From Chitinophaga rupis (GTDB lineage Bacteria > Bacteroidota > Bacteroidia > Chitinophagales > Chitinophagaceae), in assembly GCF_900109685.1 (NCBI RefSeq), contig NZ_FOBB01000004.1, positions 406,117 to 470,116 on the forward strand: DNA of 64,000 bases. Direction: 5' to 3'. A program made the translations under genes and the position numbers. Under the pieces are notes generated by a model that did no database searches, was not told the origin of the DNA, and worked only from the letters and a program-made list of their open reading frames with translations. The first letter of the stretch is position 1. Each line of letters starts with the position of its first letter. Shown here one piece after another: positions 54,710 to 62,586 of the stretch.

Positions 54710-57091
54710 TCACTCTGCCCTTAAACTCTTTAACGGGTTGGCCAGCGCTGCTTTGAAAGCCTGCAGGCTTACGGTGATGAGCGTGATCATTAATGAGGCC
54801 ACACCCGCCAGGGCAAAGATCCACCAGGGAATAACCGTACGGTATTCATAATGCTGCAGCCAGCTATGCATGGCCCACCAGGCCAGCGGAAATGCAATAG
54901 CACAGGCTATTGCTACCAGCTGCACAAAATCCCTGGATAATAAACCGGCCAGCCCGTTTGCAGAGGCGCCCAGTATTTTACGGATGCCAATTTCCTTGGT
55001 ACGCCGTTCTACCGTGTAGGCGGCCAGGCCAAACAATCCCAGGCAGGATATAAAAATGGCCAGTGCGGCAAAGAGGCCTGCCAGCTTACCTATCAGCGTT
55101 TCAGTAATGAACAGCTTATTGAAATCATCATCCACAAACCGGAACTCAAAGGGAAAGCCGGGGTTATTAGCCTGGATAACGGCGCCCGTCTTTTCCAATG
55201 CTTTTGCCAGGTTAACACCAGGTTTAAAACGTATAGACATTAAAGTGGCGCCGCCCGGTGTACAAAAGAGCAATGCCGGCATGTTAGAGCCATACATATT
55301 GTTATATACAAAATCCTTAACCACCCCTGCTACCTGCAGGTGAAATGTATCCACCTGCAGCATGCCGCCGGGCTTTCCTTCCTTACCCATTATTCTGGCC
55401 ATGCTTTCATTGATAATAACCTCATGCTGGCTCAAACGGGCATCGCTATAAAAATCCCTTCCGCTAACCAGCTGCATATGCATGGTGGAAACATATTCCG
55501 GGCTTACTGCATTGGAGTGAATAAATTCTTTGTCGCTAAGATCTTTACCTGCCCAAGTATAGCTGTCAGAGGAGCTGTACAGGTGCAAAGGATCATGCAG
55601 GCTTAAAGCGGCGTTTTCTACCACGCCTGTTGCCAGCAGCTGCTCTTTTACAGCTGCAAAATGTTCTTTCAGGCCGCTTTGCAGGTTTATGATCACCAGG
55701 TTGTTCTTATTAAAACCCAGGTTACGGTGTTTGATATGCCGGATCTGAAGATAAATGATAGCAGTGCAGATAATAAGGGTAATGGAAACTGCAAACTGGG
55801 TGATGACTAATCCCTTGCGGATGAAGATAACACCGCCTGCCGTTCTTATTTTCACGCCTTTAAGCACGCTAACCGGGTTAAAGGACGACAGGTAAAAAGC
55901 AGGATAGCTGCCGGCTACTAAACCTGCTGCAAAGCCAATACCCAGTAAATAACCCAGGTGTGAAAAGCTGAACAGGTCCGGGGACAGATATTTACCCACC
56001 AGTAAATTATAAGCTGGCAGTAAAATGCACACCATAGCTATTGCCAGCAGCACGGCTAAGAACGACATGGACATGGATTCCCCGATAAACTGGCTGATCA
56101 ACCGGCCCTTGCCTGCACCCATTACCTTTCTTACGCCTACTTCGCGGGCGCGCTGTTCTGAACGCGCGGTAGACAGGTTCATGAAATTAATACAGGCGAT
56201 CAGCAGGATGATACCTGCGATCAGTGAAAACAGCTTTACATATTTTATATTGCCGCCGTCTGGTTTTCCATCCGTAAAATGATCGCGCAGGTGCCAGTCG
56301 TTCATGGAAAAAATAAAACAGTCCGGCGCAGCTGCATCACCGGTTTTAGCGCGGAGATAACCTGCCAGCTTTTTATTGACCATAGCCGGATCAGCGGCCG
56401 GATCCAGCTCTGCCAGCGTTTCCGTAAGGTTGTTGCTCCAGGGCTTCAGCCAGGTGTTCTTATCTTCAAATACAATGTAAGGCGAGATCCATTGGCAGGC
56501 GCTGTAGGAAGCATTGGCCGGCAGGTTCTTAAAAACGCCTGTGACCATGAAAGAACCATCTACACTATAACTTTCCTGTGCATTCATTTTAATTATTTTG
56601 CCCACCGGATCACTGTTACCAAATAATTTTGCTGCCAGGGTTTCATTGATCACTACTGACTGTGGTTCTTTAAACGCAGTGGCGGGGTTTCCATATATAA
56701 AATGAAACGTAAGCATGGAAAAGATGGCAGGATCGGCATAGATGCCCTGCTCCTTTACAGACTTTTCGCCCAGCACCATTACCTGGTCCATATTCCAGCT
56801 CAGGCGGGCGGTATTTTTCACGCCCGGTATATCTGCTTTCATGGCCTGCGCCAATGGACCCGGCGTGCTGCCGGAGGTGGAGATCGTTCCTTTATCCACC
56901 GCATTTTTCATTACCCGGTATAGCTGATCCCTTTTTGTAAAATTGTGGTTGAAGGTAAGCTCGTCTTCTACCCAAAGAAAAATAAATGCCGAACAGGCAA
57001 TACCAATTGCCAGACCGGCTATGTTGAGGAAACTAAAGACCTTGTTTTTCCAGAGATTGCGGAACGTGGTTTTGAGATAAGTCCTGAACAT
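54710..57091 (-). CDS. MacB/FtsX-type ABC transporter permease
   Basis: 793 residues. The start LKTTFRNLWKNKVFSFLNIAGLAIGIA is the standard opening of the large Bacteroidota permease family. A MacB periplasmic core domain (about 50-245) precedes the first FtsX domain (about 290-410, with RAREVGVRKVMGAG). A second periplasmic domain and a second FtsX domain (about 670-790, with RTKEIGIRKILGASANGLAGLL) follow. It has eight membrane helices in two sets of four. No ATPase gene is adjacent, as is usual for these orphans. It probably moves an envelope compound or acts by mechanotransmission. Confidence 0.93.
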   Translation of the reverse strand: MFRTYLKTTFRNLWKNKVFSFLNIAGLAIGIACSAFIFLWVEDELTFNHNFTKRDQLYRVMKNAVDKGTISTSGSTPGPLAQAMKADIPGVKNTARLSWNMDQVMVLGEKSVKEQGIYADPAIFSMLTFHFIYGNPATAFKEPQSVVINETLAAKLFGNSDPVGKIIKMNAQESYSVDGSFMVTGVFKNLPANASYSACQWISPYIVFEDKNTWLKPWSNNLTETLAELDPAADPAMVNKKLAGYLRAKTGDAAAPDCFIFSMNDWHLRDHFTDGKPDGGNIKYVKLFSLIAGIILLIACINFMNLSTARSEQRAREVGVRKVMGAGKGRLISQFIGESMSMSFLAVLLAIAMVCILLPAYNLLVGKYLSPDLFSFSHLGYLLGIGFAAGLVAGSYPAFYLSSFNPVSVLKGVKIRTAGGVIFIRKGLVITQFAVSITLIICTAIIYLQIRHIKHRNLGFNKNNLVIINLQSGLKEHFAAVKEQLLATGVVENAALSLHDPLHLYSSSDSYTWAGKDLSDKEFIHSNAVSPEYVSTMHMQLVSGRDFYSDARLSQHEVIINESMARIMGKEGKPGGMLQVDTFHLQVAGVVKDFVYNNMYGSNMPALLFCTPGGATLMSIRFKPGVNLAKALEKTGAVIQANNPGFPFEFRFVDDDFNKLFITETLIGKLAGLFAALAIFISCLGLFGLAAYTVERRTKEIGIRKILGASANGLAGLLSRDFVQLVAIACAIAFPLAWWAMHSWLQHYEYRTVIPWWIFALAGVASLMITLITVSLQAFKAALANPLKSLRAE

Positions 57092-57176
57092 GACAGCTCT
57101 TTAAAAGGGAACGCCAAAAGAAGTGCCATCTCTCAGAGCAGTTATAAATCAATAATTTATATAAGAGGGCGGTATG

Positions 57177-57202
57177 AAAATGTCCGGTTATGATACAACC
57201 GG
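57177..57202 (-). terminator. Weak hairpin after the AraC gene
   Basis: CCGGTT (57184-57189) and AACCGG (57197-57202) form a 6-bp stem with a 7-base loop, followed on the minus strand by a short T stretch. It lies just after the AraC stop; a weak terminator at best. Confidence 0.35.
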
Positions 57203-57209
57203 TGTGCGC

Positions 57210-58043
57210 TTATAATACATGCTGCTTACGGTAAGCGGTAGGGTTTTGCCCCTTGTATTTTTTAAAAATACGGTTCAGGTGACTTTCATCCGTAAAACCA
57301 AATTCATATGCAATATCGCCAATACGGTTATCCGTAAAACGCAGGCGGGTTTCTATAAGCTTTAGCCTGTAAGTGGTAATGTATTGCTGCAGCCCCTCTC
57401 CTGTTATTTTTTTAAAATATTCGCTGATATAGTTGGGTGAAATGTTGAAGTGCGCGGCCATCTTCTCTGCCTTTAATCTTTCCGGGTCATAGATATGTTC
57501 ATGAATATAATTCAGCAGGGGCAAAGCGGGGCCGGGTATTTGTTTTTGAGCAGCGGCGTTTCCCTGCAGGGTAATGTTGCGGGCCGCCAGCGTAATGATG
57601 GTATTCACCAGCTGCGCCATTACGAAACTACGCTGCGGGTGCTCACTACCGGTTTCCCGTATCAAAGCCTCTATTATAGCACGCACCAGCGGCTTATCGG
57701 TAATTGTTTTAAGGATGCAGCCGGGCAAATGGTTATGGGTATGGAAAATGAACTCCATTTTCTTTATCCATTCAACAGACTGGCTTTTCAGGTAACTATC
57801 ATTGAAGCGGATAAAAAAGAAACGCGTGGTTTCCTGCACCTCAAATCTGTGCAGATCCTCCGGGAACATCAGGAACAGCTTGTCAGGCGAATAGGGCAGC
57901 TGGTGCTGGTTAATGTGCTGTATGCCTTTACCTTCCAGGATGAACGCCATTTCAAAGAAGGTTTTTTTATATGCCCTGGCAGGATAGCTGCCGGTTTCCA
58001 GCAGCTCCAGCTCATACAGCTGATAAAGGTTCCTGATCTCCAT
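57210..58043 (-). CDS. AraC-family transcriptional regulator
   Basis: 277 residues. A cupin-like ligand-binding domain (about 10-130) with EMAFILEGKGIQHIN and DKLFLMFPEDLHRFE is followed by two HTH motifs (about 180-275), NISPNYISEYFKKITG and the conserved IGDIAYEFGFTDESHLNRIFKKYKG block. It is divergent from the DoxX gene across about 90 bases, which is the most likely target. The inducer is unknown. Confidence 0.94.
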   Translation of the reverse strand: MEIRNLYQLYELELLETGSYPARAYKKTFFEMAFILEGKGIQHINQHQLPYSPDKLFLMFPEDLHRFEVQETTRFFFIRFNDSYLKSQSVEWIKKMEFIFHTHNHLPGCILKTITDKPLVRAIIEALIRETGSEHPQRSFVMAQLVNTIITLAARNITLQGNAAAQKQIPGPALPLLNYIHEHIYDPERLKAEKMAAHFNISPNYISEYFKKITGEGLQQYITTYRLKLIETRLRFTDNRIGDIAYEFGFTDESHLNRIFKKYKGQNPTAYRKQHVL

Positions 58044-58133
58044 ATCCTGTAAAGATACAGATCATACCCTTAAATGTACAGGACGGGGAATCTGCTGATC
58101 ATGACCTTTGCACTACCAAAAAAATAACACCTT

Positions 58134-58529
58134 ATGAACACGGTCTCTTTCTTATTACTGCGTTTGGCTATTGGCGCCAGCTTTTTCGGACATGGGCTGG
58201 TACGGCTGCCCAAGCTGGCGGCTTTCAGCGGCTGGATGACAGGCACCTTTAAAAAGTCTATGCTGCCGGAAATGCTGGTAATTCCTTTCAGCTATGCGCT
58301 GCCGGTTGCTGAATTTATAATAGGGCTGCTGCTGCTCAGCGGCCTGTTTACCAAAGCGGCGGCTGTTGCCGGCAGCATAGTGATGCTGATACTGATCTTT
58401 GGCACCTGTATGATAGAAAACTGGGAGGCCCTGCCTTCACAATTTATACATATTGCATTCCTGGCGGCCCTGCTGCAGTTTATACAGCACAACAGCTGGG
58501 CACTGGATGAAATGATGAGGGGGAAGTAG
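58134..58529 (+). CDS. DoxX-family membrane protein
   Basis: 131 residues with four membrane helices. LLLRLAIGASFFGHGLVRL at the start and LPVAEFIIGLLLLSGLFTKAAAV in the middle match the DoxX family. Members are small redox-linked membrane proteins, some tied to thiosulfate-quinone reduction or oxidative stress. It is divergent from the AraC regulator and is probably its target. Confidence 0.9.
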   Translation: MNTVSFLLLRLAIGASFFGHGLVRLPKLAAFSGWMTGTFKKSMLPEMLVIPFSYALPVAEFIIGLLLLSGLFTKAAAVAGSIVMLILIFGTCMIENWEALPSQFIHIAFLAALLQFIQHNSWALDEMMRGK

Positions 58530-58544
58530 GATATGGGAAGTGTA

Positions 58545-59246
58545 TTATCTCCGGCTCCACTCCTCATGCAGCGGCTTGCCATCGGAGCTTTTACCGCTAT
58601 GGTCCCATTTATTGCCATTCACACTGCCTTTAAAGCTCAGTGAGGCGCCTACCCGGTTATTATCCCGTGAAAAATATTCTATCTTCTCCGTATACACGTT
58701 ATTTTCAAACGTGTAGCTACCGCCGCCGGTGCCAAAGAACTCGCCCGTTTCCGTATTAATGGCCACCCACTGAAATTTGGTGCCGGTTAATATTTTAATG
58801 GTTTTGCGTGCGCCGGAAGGCATGCTGTTCATTTTACCATTGGCTTCGCGGGCTGTGATCTGCCAGCGGCCAGCCAGTGCGGCAATACCATCATCCACCC
58901 TGGTAAATACAAGCTTTTTGCCGCCCAGGGTAAGGGCTAGCTGATCGCCTTCAAAAGCGGCTGCAGCATCCGGATGCTGGCCCACCTGCGACTTATCGGC
59001 AGAATTAAATTCTATAGTAGTGCTGGCATTGCCCTCAGAGGTGGCCTGCCAGGTGCCGCCCATAGTAGATACAAAAGCAGTGGGTGTGTAGGTAGTAATA
59101 GTAAAATAGTCAGGGGTAACCAGCATGACGGTGGTAGTGGAATCTGTTTTCACCTGCCAGGCCCCTTCTGCCGATTGTGCTTTTAACTGTTGTATACCCA
59201 ACAGGAACAGCATAAACAGCATGCCTGTTTTTGCAAATATTTTCAT
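58545..59246 (-). CDS. Secreted protein of unknown function
   Basis: 233 residues with a clear signal peptide (1-23, ending LKAQS). The mature part consists of two similar strand-rich modules, each beginning with a GAWQV or GRWQIT motif (near 30 and 125), and continuing with an LVTPDYFT or ILTGTKFQW strand. This is a lipocalin-like, DUF4488-type pattern. It probably binds a small ligand in the periplasm; no catalytic residues are evident. It converges with the DoxX gene. Confidence 0.8.
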   Translation of the reverse strand: MKIFAKTGMLFMLFLLGIQQLKAQSAEGAWQVKTDSTTTVMLVTPDYFTITTYTPTAFVSTMGGTWQATSEGNASTTIEFNSADKSQVGQHPDAAAAFEGDQLALTLGGKKLVFTRVDDGIAALAGRWQITAREANGKMNSMPSGARKTIKILTGTKFQWVAINTETGEFFGTGGGSYTFENNVYTEKIEYFSRDNNRVGASLSFKGSVNGNKWDHSGKSSDGKPLHEEWSRR

Positions 59247-59307
59247 GAACGTGAATTTGCAAATGAATATACGAAAATAAGATGGCCTAACCTGTAGTCC
59301 AAAATAG

Positions 59308-59682
59308 CTATAGCTGGCCGCCTGTTTCTCCGAGGCAGCGCTTAATAACCGCCAGCAGGTTGGCAGAGGTGAACGGCTTTTCTACCAAAGCAGTTGCGCC
59401 GCATTGTTTGGCCATCACGTCCATATTACGCGTACCGGAAATAATGATCACCGGAACATCTTTTGTGAGCGGGCCGTTCTTAAGATGCTGGCAGATCTCA
59501 CACTCATTTAATGTGAGGAAACGGCTGTTGATGATGAACAGGTCCGGTATATGAAAATCGTATTTTAATAACTGGCTATCGGATGATACATGTTCTATTG
59601 CATAGCCGTGTTCCGGCAGTAATTTCCTGTAAAAGAAAACCGTTTCAGTATTCCGCTCTATAATTAATATAGTTTTTTCCAT
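59308..59682 (-). CDS. Single-domain response regulator with a degenerate phosphorylation site
   Basis: 124 residues with the receiver fold (TILIIERN, FIINSRFL, PVIIISGT, ALVEKPF). The phospho-acceptor position is N52 instead of Asp, and only E9 remains of the usual acidic pair, while K102 is kept. It probably works without phosphorylation as a binding module or competes with true receivers. Stand-alone gene. Confidence 0.85.
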   Translation of the reverse strand: MEKTILIIERNTETVFFYRKLLPEHGYAIEHVSSDSQLLKYDFHIPDLFIINSRFLTLNECEICQHLKNGPLTKDVPVIIISGTRNMDVMAKQCGATALVEKPFTSANLLAVIKRCLGETGGQL

Positions 59683-59864
59683 TGCAGTAATCCCAGATAG
59701 TTATCGAATATAAATCCCCCCTAATGATGCATGTTACCGGCAGGTATACCGGTAAAGACTTGCTGGCAAAGGCCTGGTGTTGTAACGTATAAAATAATGA
59801 CTGCCACAGCCAGATCCCTGGGGTATCTGTCAGTATCCAAACAATTAAATGTACAGCGGGCGTA

Positions 59865-60251
59865 TCATCTGATCAGGGAACAATGGAGTAGAAAGATCTT
59901 CTCCGGTTTGTAGCGGTGAGTTAAAGTGAGAAAGAAATCGAGGGATAAAACAGCACAGACCGTAATGCCTGTTAAAAAGAAAATGAGGGGTAATAAAAAC
60001 AGTTTCCTGGCAAAAGCGTACCGGTTACCTTCAACGGCTGCTTCGCGTTTATGAGAGGTCATATGATGCCCCGGCTCATCACTCCTTTTCCGTTGTTTGA
60101 TGATCAGCCGGCTCCAGTTCACATCTTCATTCATCACATTCGCCCAACAGATATTGTGAGACGCCAGGGTAAGGAACGTCCCTATTATCAGTATTTTGAA
60201 TGCAAAGGCTGATAGTAAAATATAGTTATGAAAAATTTTCCAATTGCTCAT
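59865..60251 (-). CDS. Hypothetical membrane protein
   Basis: 128 residues with two hydrophobic segments (about 11-33 and 84-109) joined by a charged stretch that includes RLIIKQRKRSDE. I do not recognise a family. Support is only its length, hydrophobic pattern and the lack of any better gene on either strand. The start and reality are uncertain. Confidence 0.4.
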   Translation of the reverse strand: MSNWKIFHNYILLSAFAFKILIIGTFLTLASHNICWANVMNEDVNWSRLIIKQRKRSDEPGHHMTSHKREAAVEGNRYAFARKLFLLPLIFFLTGITVCAVLSLDFFLTLTHRYKPEKIFLLHCSLIR

Positions 60252-60344
60252 AGTCTGTTTCCAACGGGCTCTAAAAATAAGGAAATATTCATAAAATATT
60301 CAAAATCCCCATGCCACAACAAAAGTGCCGTTTGTAAATACCCA

Positions 60345-60352
60345 TAAATTTG
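60345..60352 (+). promoter_or_regulatory. Candidate -7 box of the YjbQ gene
   Basis: TAAATTTG matches TAnnTTTG and lies 16 bases before ATG 60369. No TTTG sits at the expected -33 distance. Confidence 0.4.
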
Positions 60353-60368
60353 GACTAATTTCAACACC

Positions 60369-60791
60369 ATGAAAATGTATCAGCAAACACTGGAATTAAG
60401 CGCAAAGCCCCGTGGTTTTCATCTTATTACCCCGGAGATCGCGCGTGCCATACCGGAGATCAACACGTTTCACGCGGGCATTTGCCAGGTTTTCATACAA
60501 CATACTTCTGCATCGCTCACCCTGAATGAAAATGCAGATCCTACGGTGCGGAAAGATTTTGAAACCTACTTTAACAAAGCGGTTCCGGAAAACGATCCTG
60601 ACTTTTTACACAATGACGAAGGCCCGGATGATATGCCGGCCCACCTGAAAGCGGCCCTGCTGGGCAGCTCTGTAATGATCCCTATACATAACGGGCGCTT
60701 TGCGCTGGGTACCTGGCAGGGGGTATATTTATGCGAGCACCGCAACCACGGAGGCAGAAGAAGGATCGTTATTACGGCCTGGGGAGCCTGA
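60369..60791 (+). CDS. YjbQ family protein (secondary thiamine-phosphate synthase)
   Basis: 140 residues covering the whole YjbQ/UPF0047 fold. The hallmarks are GICQVFIQHTSASLTLNEN, DFLHNDEGPDDMPAHLKA and the C-terminal LGTWQGVYLCEHR followed by RRIVITAWG. A related E. coli protein has weak thiamine-phosphate synthase activity; the physiological role is unclear. Single gene, with its stop one base from the end of the AI-2E gene on the other strand. Confidence 0.93.
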   Translation: MKMYQQTLELSAKPRGFHLITPEIARAIPEINTFHAGICQVFIQHTSASLTLNENADPTVRKDFETYFNKAVPENDPDFLHNDEGPDDMPAHLKAALLGSSVMIPIHNGRFALGTWQGVYLCEHRNHGGRRRIVITAWGA

Positions 60792-60792
60792 T

Positions 60793-61887
60793 TCAGCCGG
60801 TTACCGTGCCGGTATTGGCAGGCTCCCGCCTTTTTTGCAGCCAGGAGTTAAAGATGGTATAAAACACCGCCAGTATAATAGCGCCTTTGAACATACCCGT
60901 AAAACCCCAGGCTGCCAACCCGCCTATTACGCCCAGGAACAATACCAGGAAGGGCAGCTTACCACCGCTTTTGGCAATGAGGATGGGTTTTAAGATGGCA
61001 TCAATTACCAGTAAAAAGGCTGCATAGATGGCCAGGAATATGGCCATGCCGGTATGCCCCTGCGCTGCCGTCCATATGATCAGCGGCAGCCATACTATCA
61101 GCGGGCCTACCTGTATCAGCACCAGGAAAAATACCAGTGCAGACAAGGCCAGCTTAAAGTGCAAACCGGCAATGGTAAATCCTATCCAGGAAACAGCGGT
61201 AGCAATGAACGCAGTGCCCATCACCCCAATAGACACTCCTTTGATGGCATGCGAGGTAGCTTCCATCATGGTTAAACCATCCCGCCTGCCCAGCAGGTGC
61301 TGCAGGGTAGTTTTAACGGGCTGCAATACCTGCTCCCGGCTTACCAGCAAAAAAGCGGAAATAATAATACCCAGTATAAATTGCAGCGCAGTGCCTAAAA
61401 TGCCGGCCCCGCTCAGCAAAACATGGCGCAGCGCCAGCCGCAGCTGTTGCTCATAACCGGCCAGCGTTTCCCGGGGATTGTCCTGCAAATGCTGCCAGAA
61501 AGCGCTGATGGCATCCCCCACCAGCGGCAGCTGCGCAATATTATCCGGCAGGGCGGGCAACCCGTTTGTCTGTATATCTGTGATAATGCGTAAGCCTTCT
61601 TTTACATGCCTGCCCAACGATGCAATGAGGTACACCAGGGGCAGCGCTACAATAACAATGAGCACAATGGAATATATGACAGCGGCCAGCTTGCGCCGGT
61701 TGCCCAGCACCCGGGCCAGCCATTCAAAAGGCGCCTCAAACGATACAAAAAAGATCAGCGCAAAAGTGAACACACCAAAGAACACCTGCAGCACCTCATA
61801 CAGTGCATACAATAATGCCAGCAGTAATAAAAGCACCAGTACAGTTTCAATAATACTACGCGGCGTGCGTGGATTAGAGATACGCAT
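60793..61887 (-). CDS. AI-2E family transporter (PerM-like)
   Basis: 364 residues with about eight membrane helices and a soluble segment after the third (about 85-150). The family marks are ALIFFVSFEAPFEWLARVLGNRRK, ISAFLLVSREQ and the late GPLIVWLPLIIW. The C-terminal GGKLPFLVLFLGVIGGLAAWGFTGMFKGAI matches well. Members export the quorum signal AI-2 or act as sodium/proton antiporters; which applies here is unknown. Confidence 0.93.
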   Translation of the reverse strand: MRISNPRTPRSIIETVLVLLLLLALLYALYEVLQVFFGVFTFALIFFVSFEAPFEWLARVLGNRRKLAAVIYSIVLIVIVALPLVYLIASLGRHVKEGLRIITDIQTNGLPALPDNIAQLPLVGDAISAFWQHLQDNPRETLAGYEQQLRLALRHVLLSGAGILGTALQFILGIIISAFLLVSREQVLQPVKTTLQHLLGRRDGLTMMEATSHAIKGVSIGVMGTAFIATAVSWIGFTIAGLHFKLALSALVFFLVLIQVGPLIVWLPLIIWTAAQGHTGMAIFLAIYAAFLLVIDAILKPILIAKSGGKLPFLVLFLGVIGGLAAWGFTGMFKGAIILAVFYTIFNSWLQKRREPANTGTVTG

Positions 61888-61985
61888 AAGTTTGATTTAA
61901 TATCCAGGAAATTGGGGGATGTAAACGGTACCGTAATATCAAATGATCTCTTACTAATGTAACGCATATTCCCGAATGCACAAAT

Positions 61986-62012
61986 GCGGGGTATAATACC
62001 CCCGCGGTTTTT
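61986..62012 (+). terminator. Orphan terminator-like hairpin
   Basis: GCGGGGTAT (61986-61994) and ATACCCCCGC (61996-62005) pair with one bulged C around a very small loop and are followed by GGTTTTT. No plus-strand gene lies between 60791 and this point, so it may end a small RNA or be unrelated to termination. Confidence 0.4.
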
Positions 62013-62210
62013 ATTTATGCCGTTGTGAGCTACTTAACACTTATTATCGGTACCTTTAGGCTCTAAGGGAATACACACCAAATTCTTTTCTATTCTGCTT
62101 TCCAGCGTCCCCACTCTTCCTGGCAGTCTTATCATCGAATTTTCCATGTTGTTCCTGGTCATATTATCATGCAATTATTTAAACCTACAACTATAAGATT
62201 ACGCTTTTAA

Positions 62211-62232
62211 AGGGGCTTTATCATAAGCCCCT
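62211..62232 (+). promoter_or_regulatory. Leader hairpin before the RRM gene
   Basis: AGGGGCTT (62211-62218) pairs with AAGCCCCT (62225-62232) around a 6-base loop in the leader of the RNA-binding protein gene. No T-tract follows. It could influence translation or mRNA stability, possibly with temperature. Confidence 0.4.
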
Positions 62233-62267
62233 GGCAGCTGTTTTACTAATTTTTAAATTTATTTATT

Positions 62268-62528
62268 ATGAACTTATACGTATCTAATTTAATGTCGAAC
62301 GTTACAGAAGACAATTTAAAGAAAGAATTTACTGCTTATGGACAGGTGGCTTCCTGCAAAATAATTATGGACAGGGCTACCGGCACTTCACGCGGTTTTG
62401 CATTTGTAGAGATGCCGCAGCAGGCAGAAGCTGAAAAAGCTATGAAGGAACTGGATGGCAAAAACATGGATGGCAAAGGTATTTCTATTACCGAGGCCCG
62501 CCAGCGTACGGACCGCCAGGCTTACTAA
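62268..62528 (+). CDS. RRM-type RNA-binding protein
   Basis: 86 residues, a single RNA-recognition motif. RNP2 is LYVSNL (3-8) and RNP1 is RGFAFVEM (near 43-50), with the aromatic residues that stack on RNA. A short basic tail follows. Such proteins are common in Bacteroidota, which lack or have few Hfq/CsrA-type proteins, and act as global RNA chaperones. A 5' leader with a hairpin precedes it. Confidence 0.95.
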   Translation: MNLYVSNLMSNVTEDNLKKEFTAYGQVASCKIIMDRATGTSRGFAFVEMPQQAEAEKAMKELDGKNMDGKGISITEARQRTDRQAY

Positions 62529-62586
62529 AAGCCCTGTGCCGGGTAACTGACATACCGTACTGTCTTCCTTAGACTAAACTTAACAT

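Larger units (their letters stand above)
61888..62267. other. Intergenic region with an orphan hairpin and the RRM gene leader
   Basis: 380 bases. A plus-strand hairpin with T-tract (61986-62012) has no plus-strand gene before it. A 42-codon minus frame (62034-62162) is of doubtful reality. A second hairpin (62211-62232) lies 36 bases before the RRM gene. Nothing else is recognised. Confidence 0.55.

Noticed and set aside
59734..59755. Inverted repeat TTACCGG ... CCGGTAA as a terminator
   Set aside because: The 7-bp stem has no T-tract on either strand and is not next to a gene end.
59731..59913. A 60-codon plus-strand frame
   Set aside because: No conserved features, and it overlaps the end of the minus-strand frame at 59865; not enough support.
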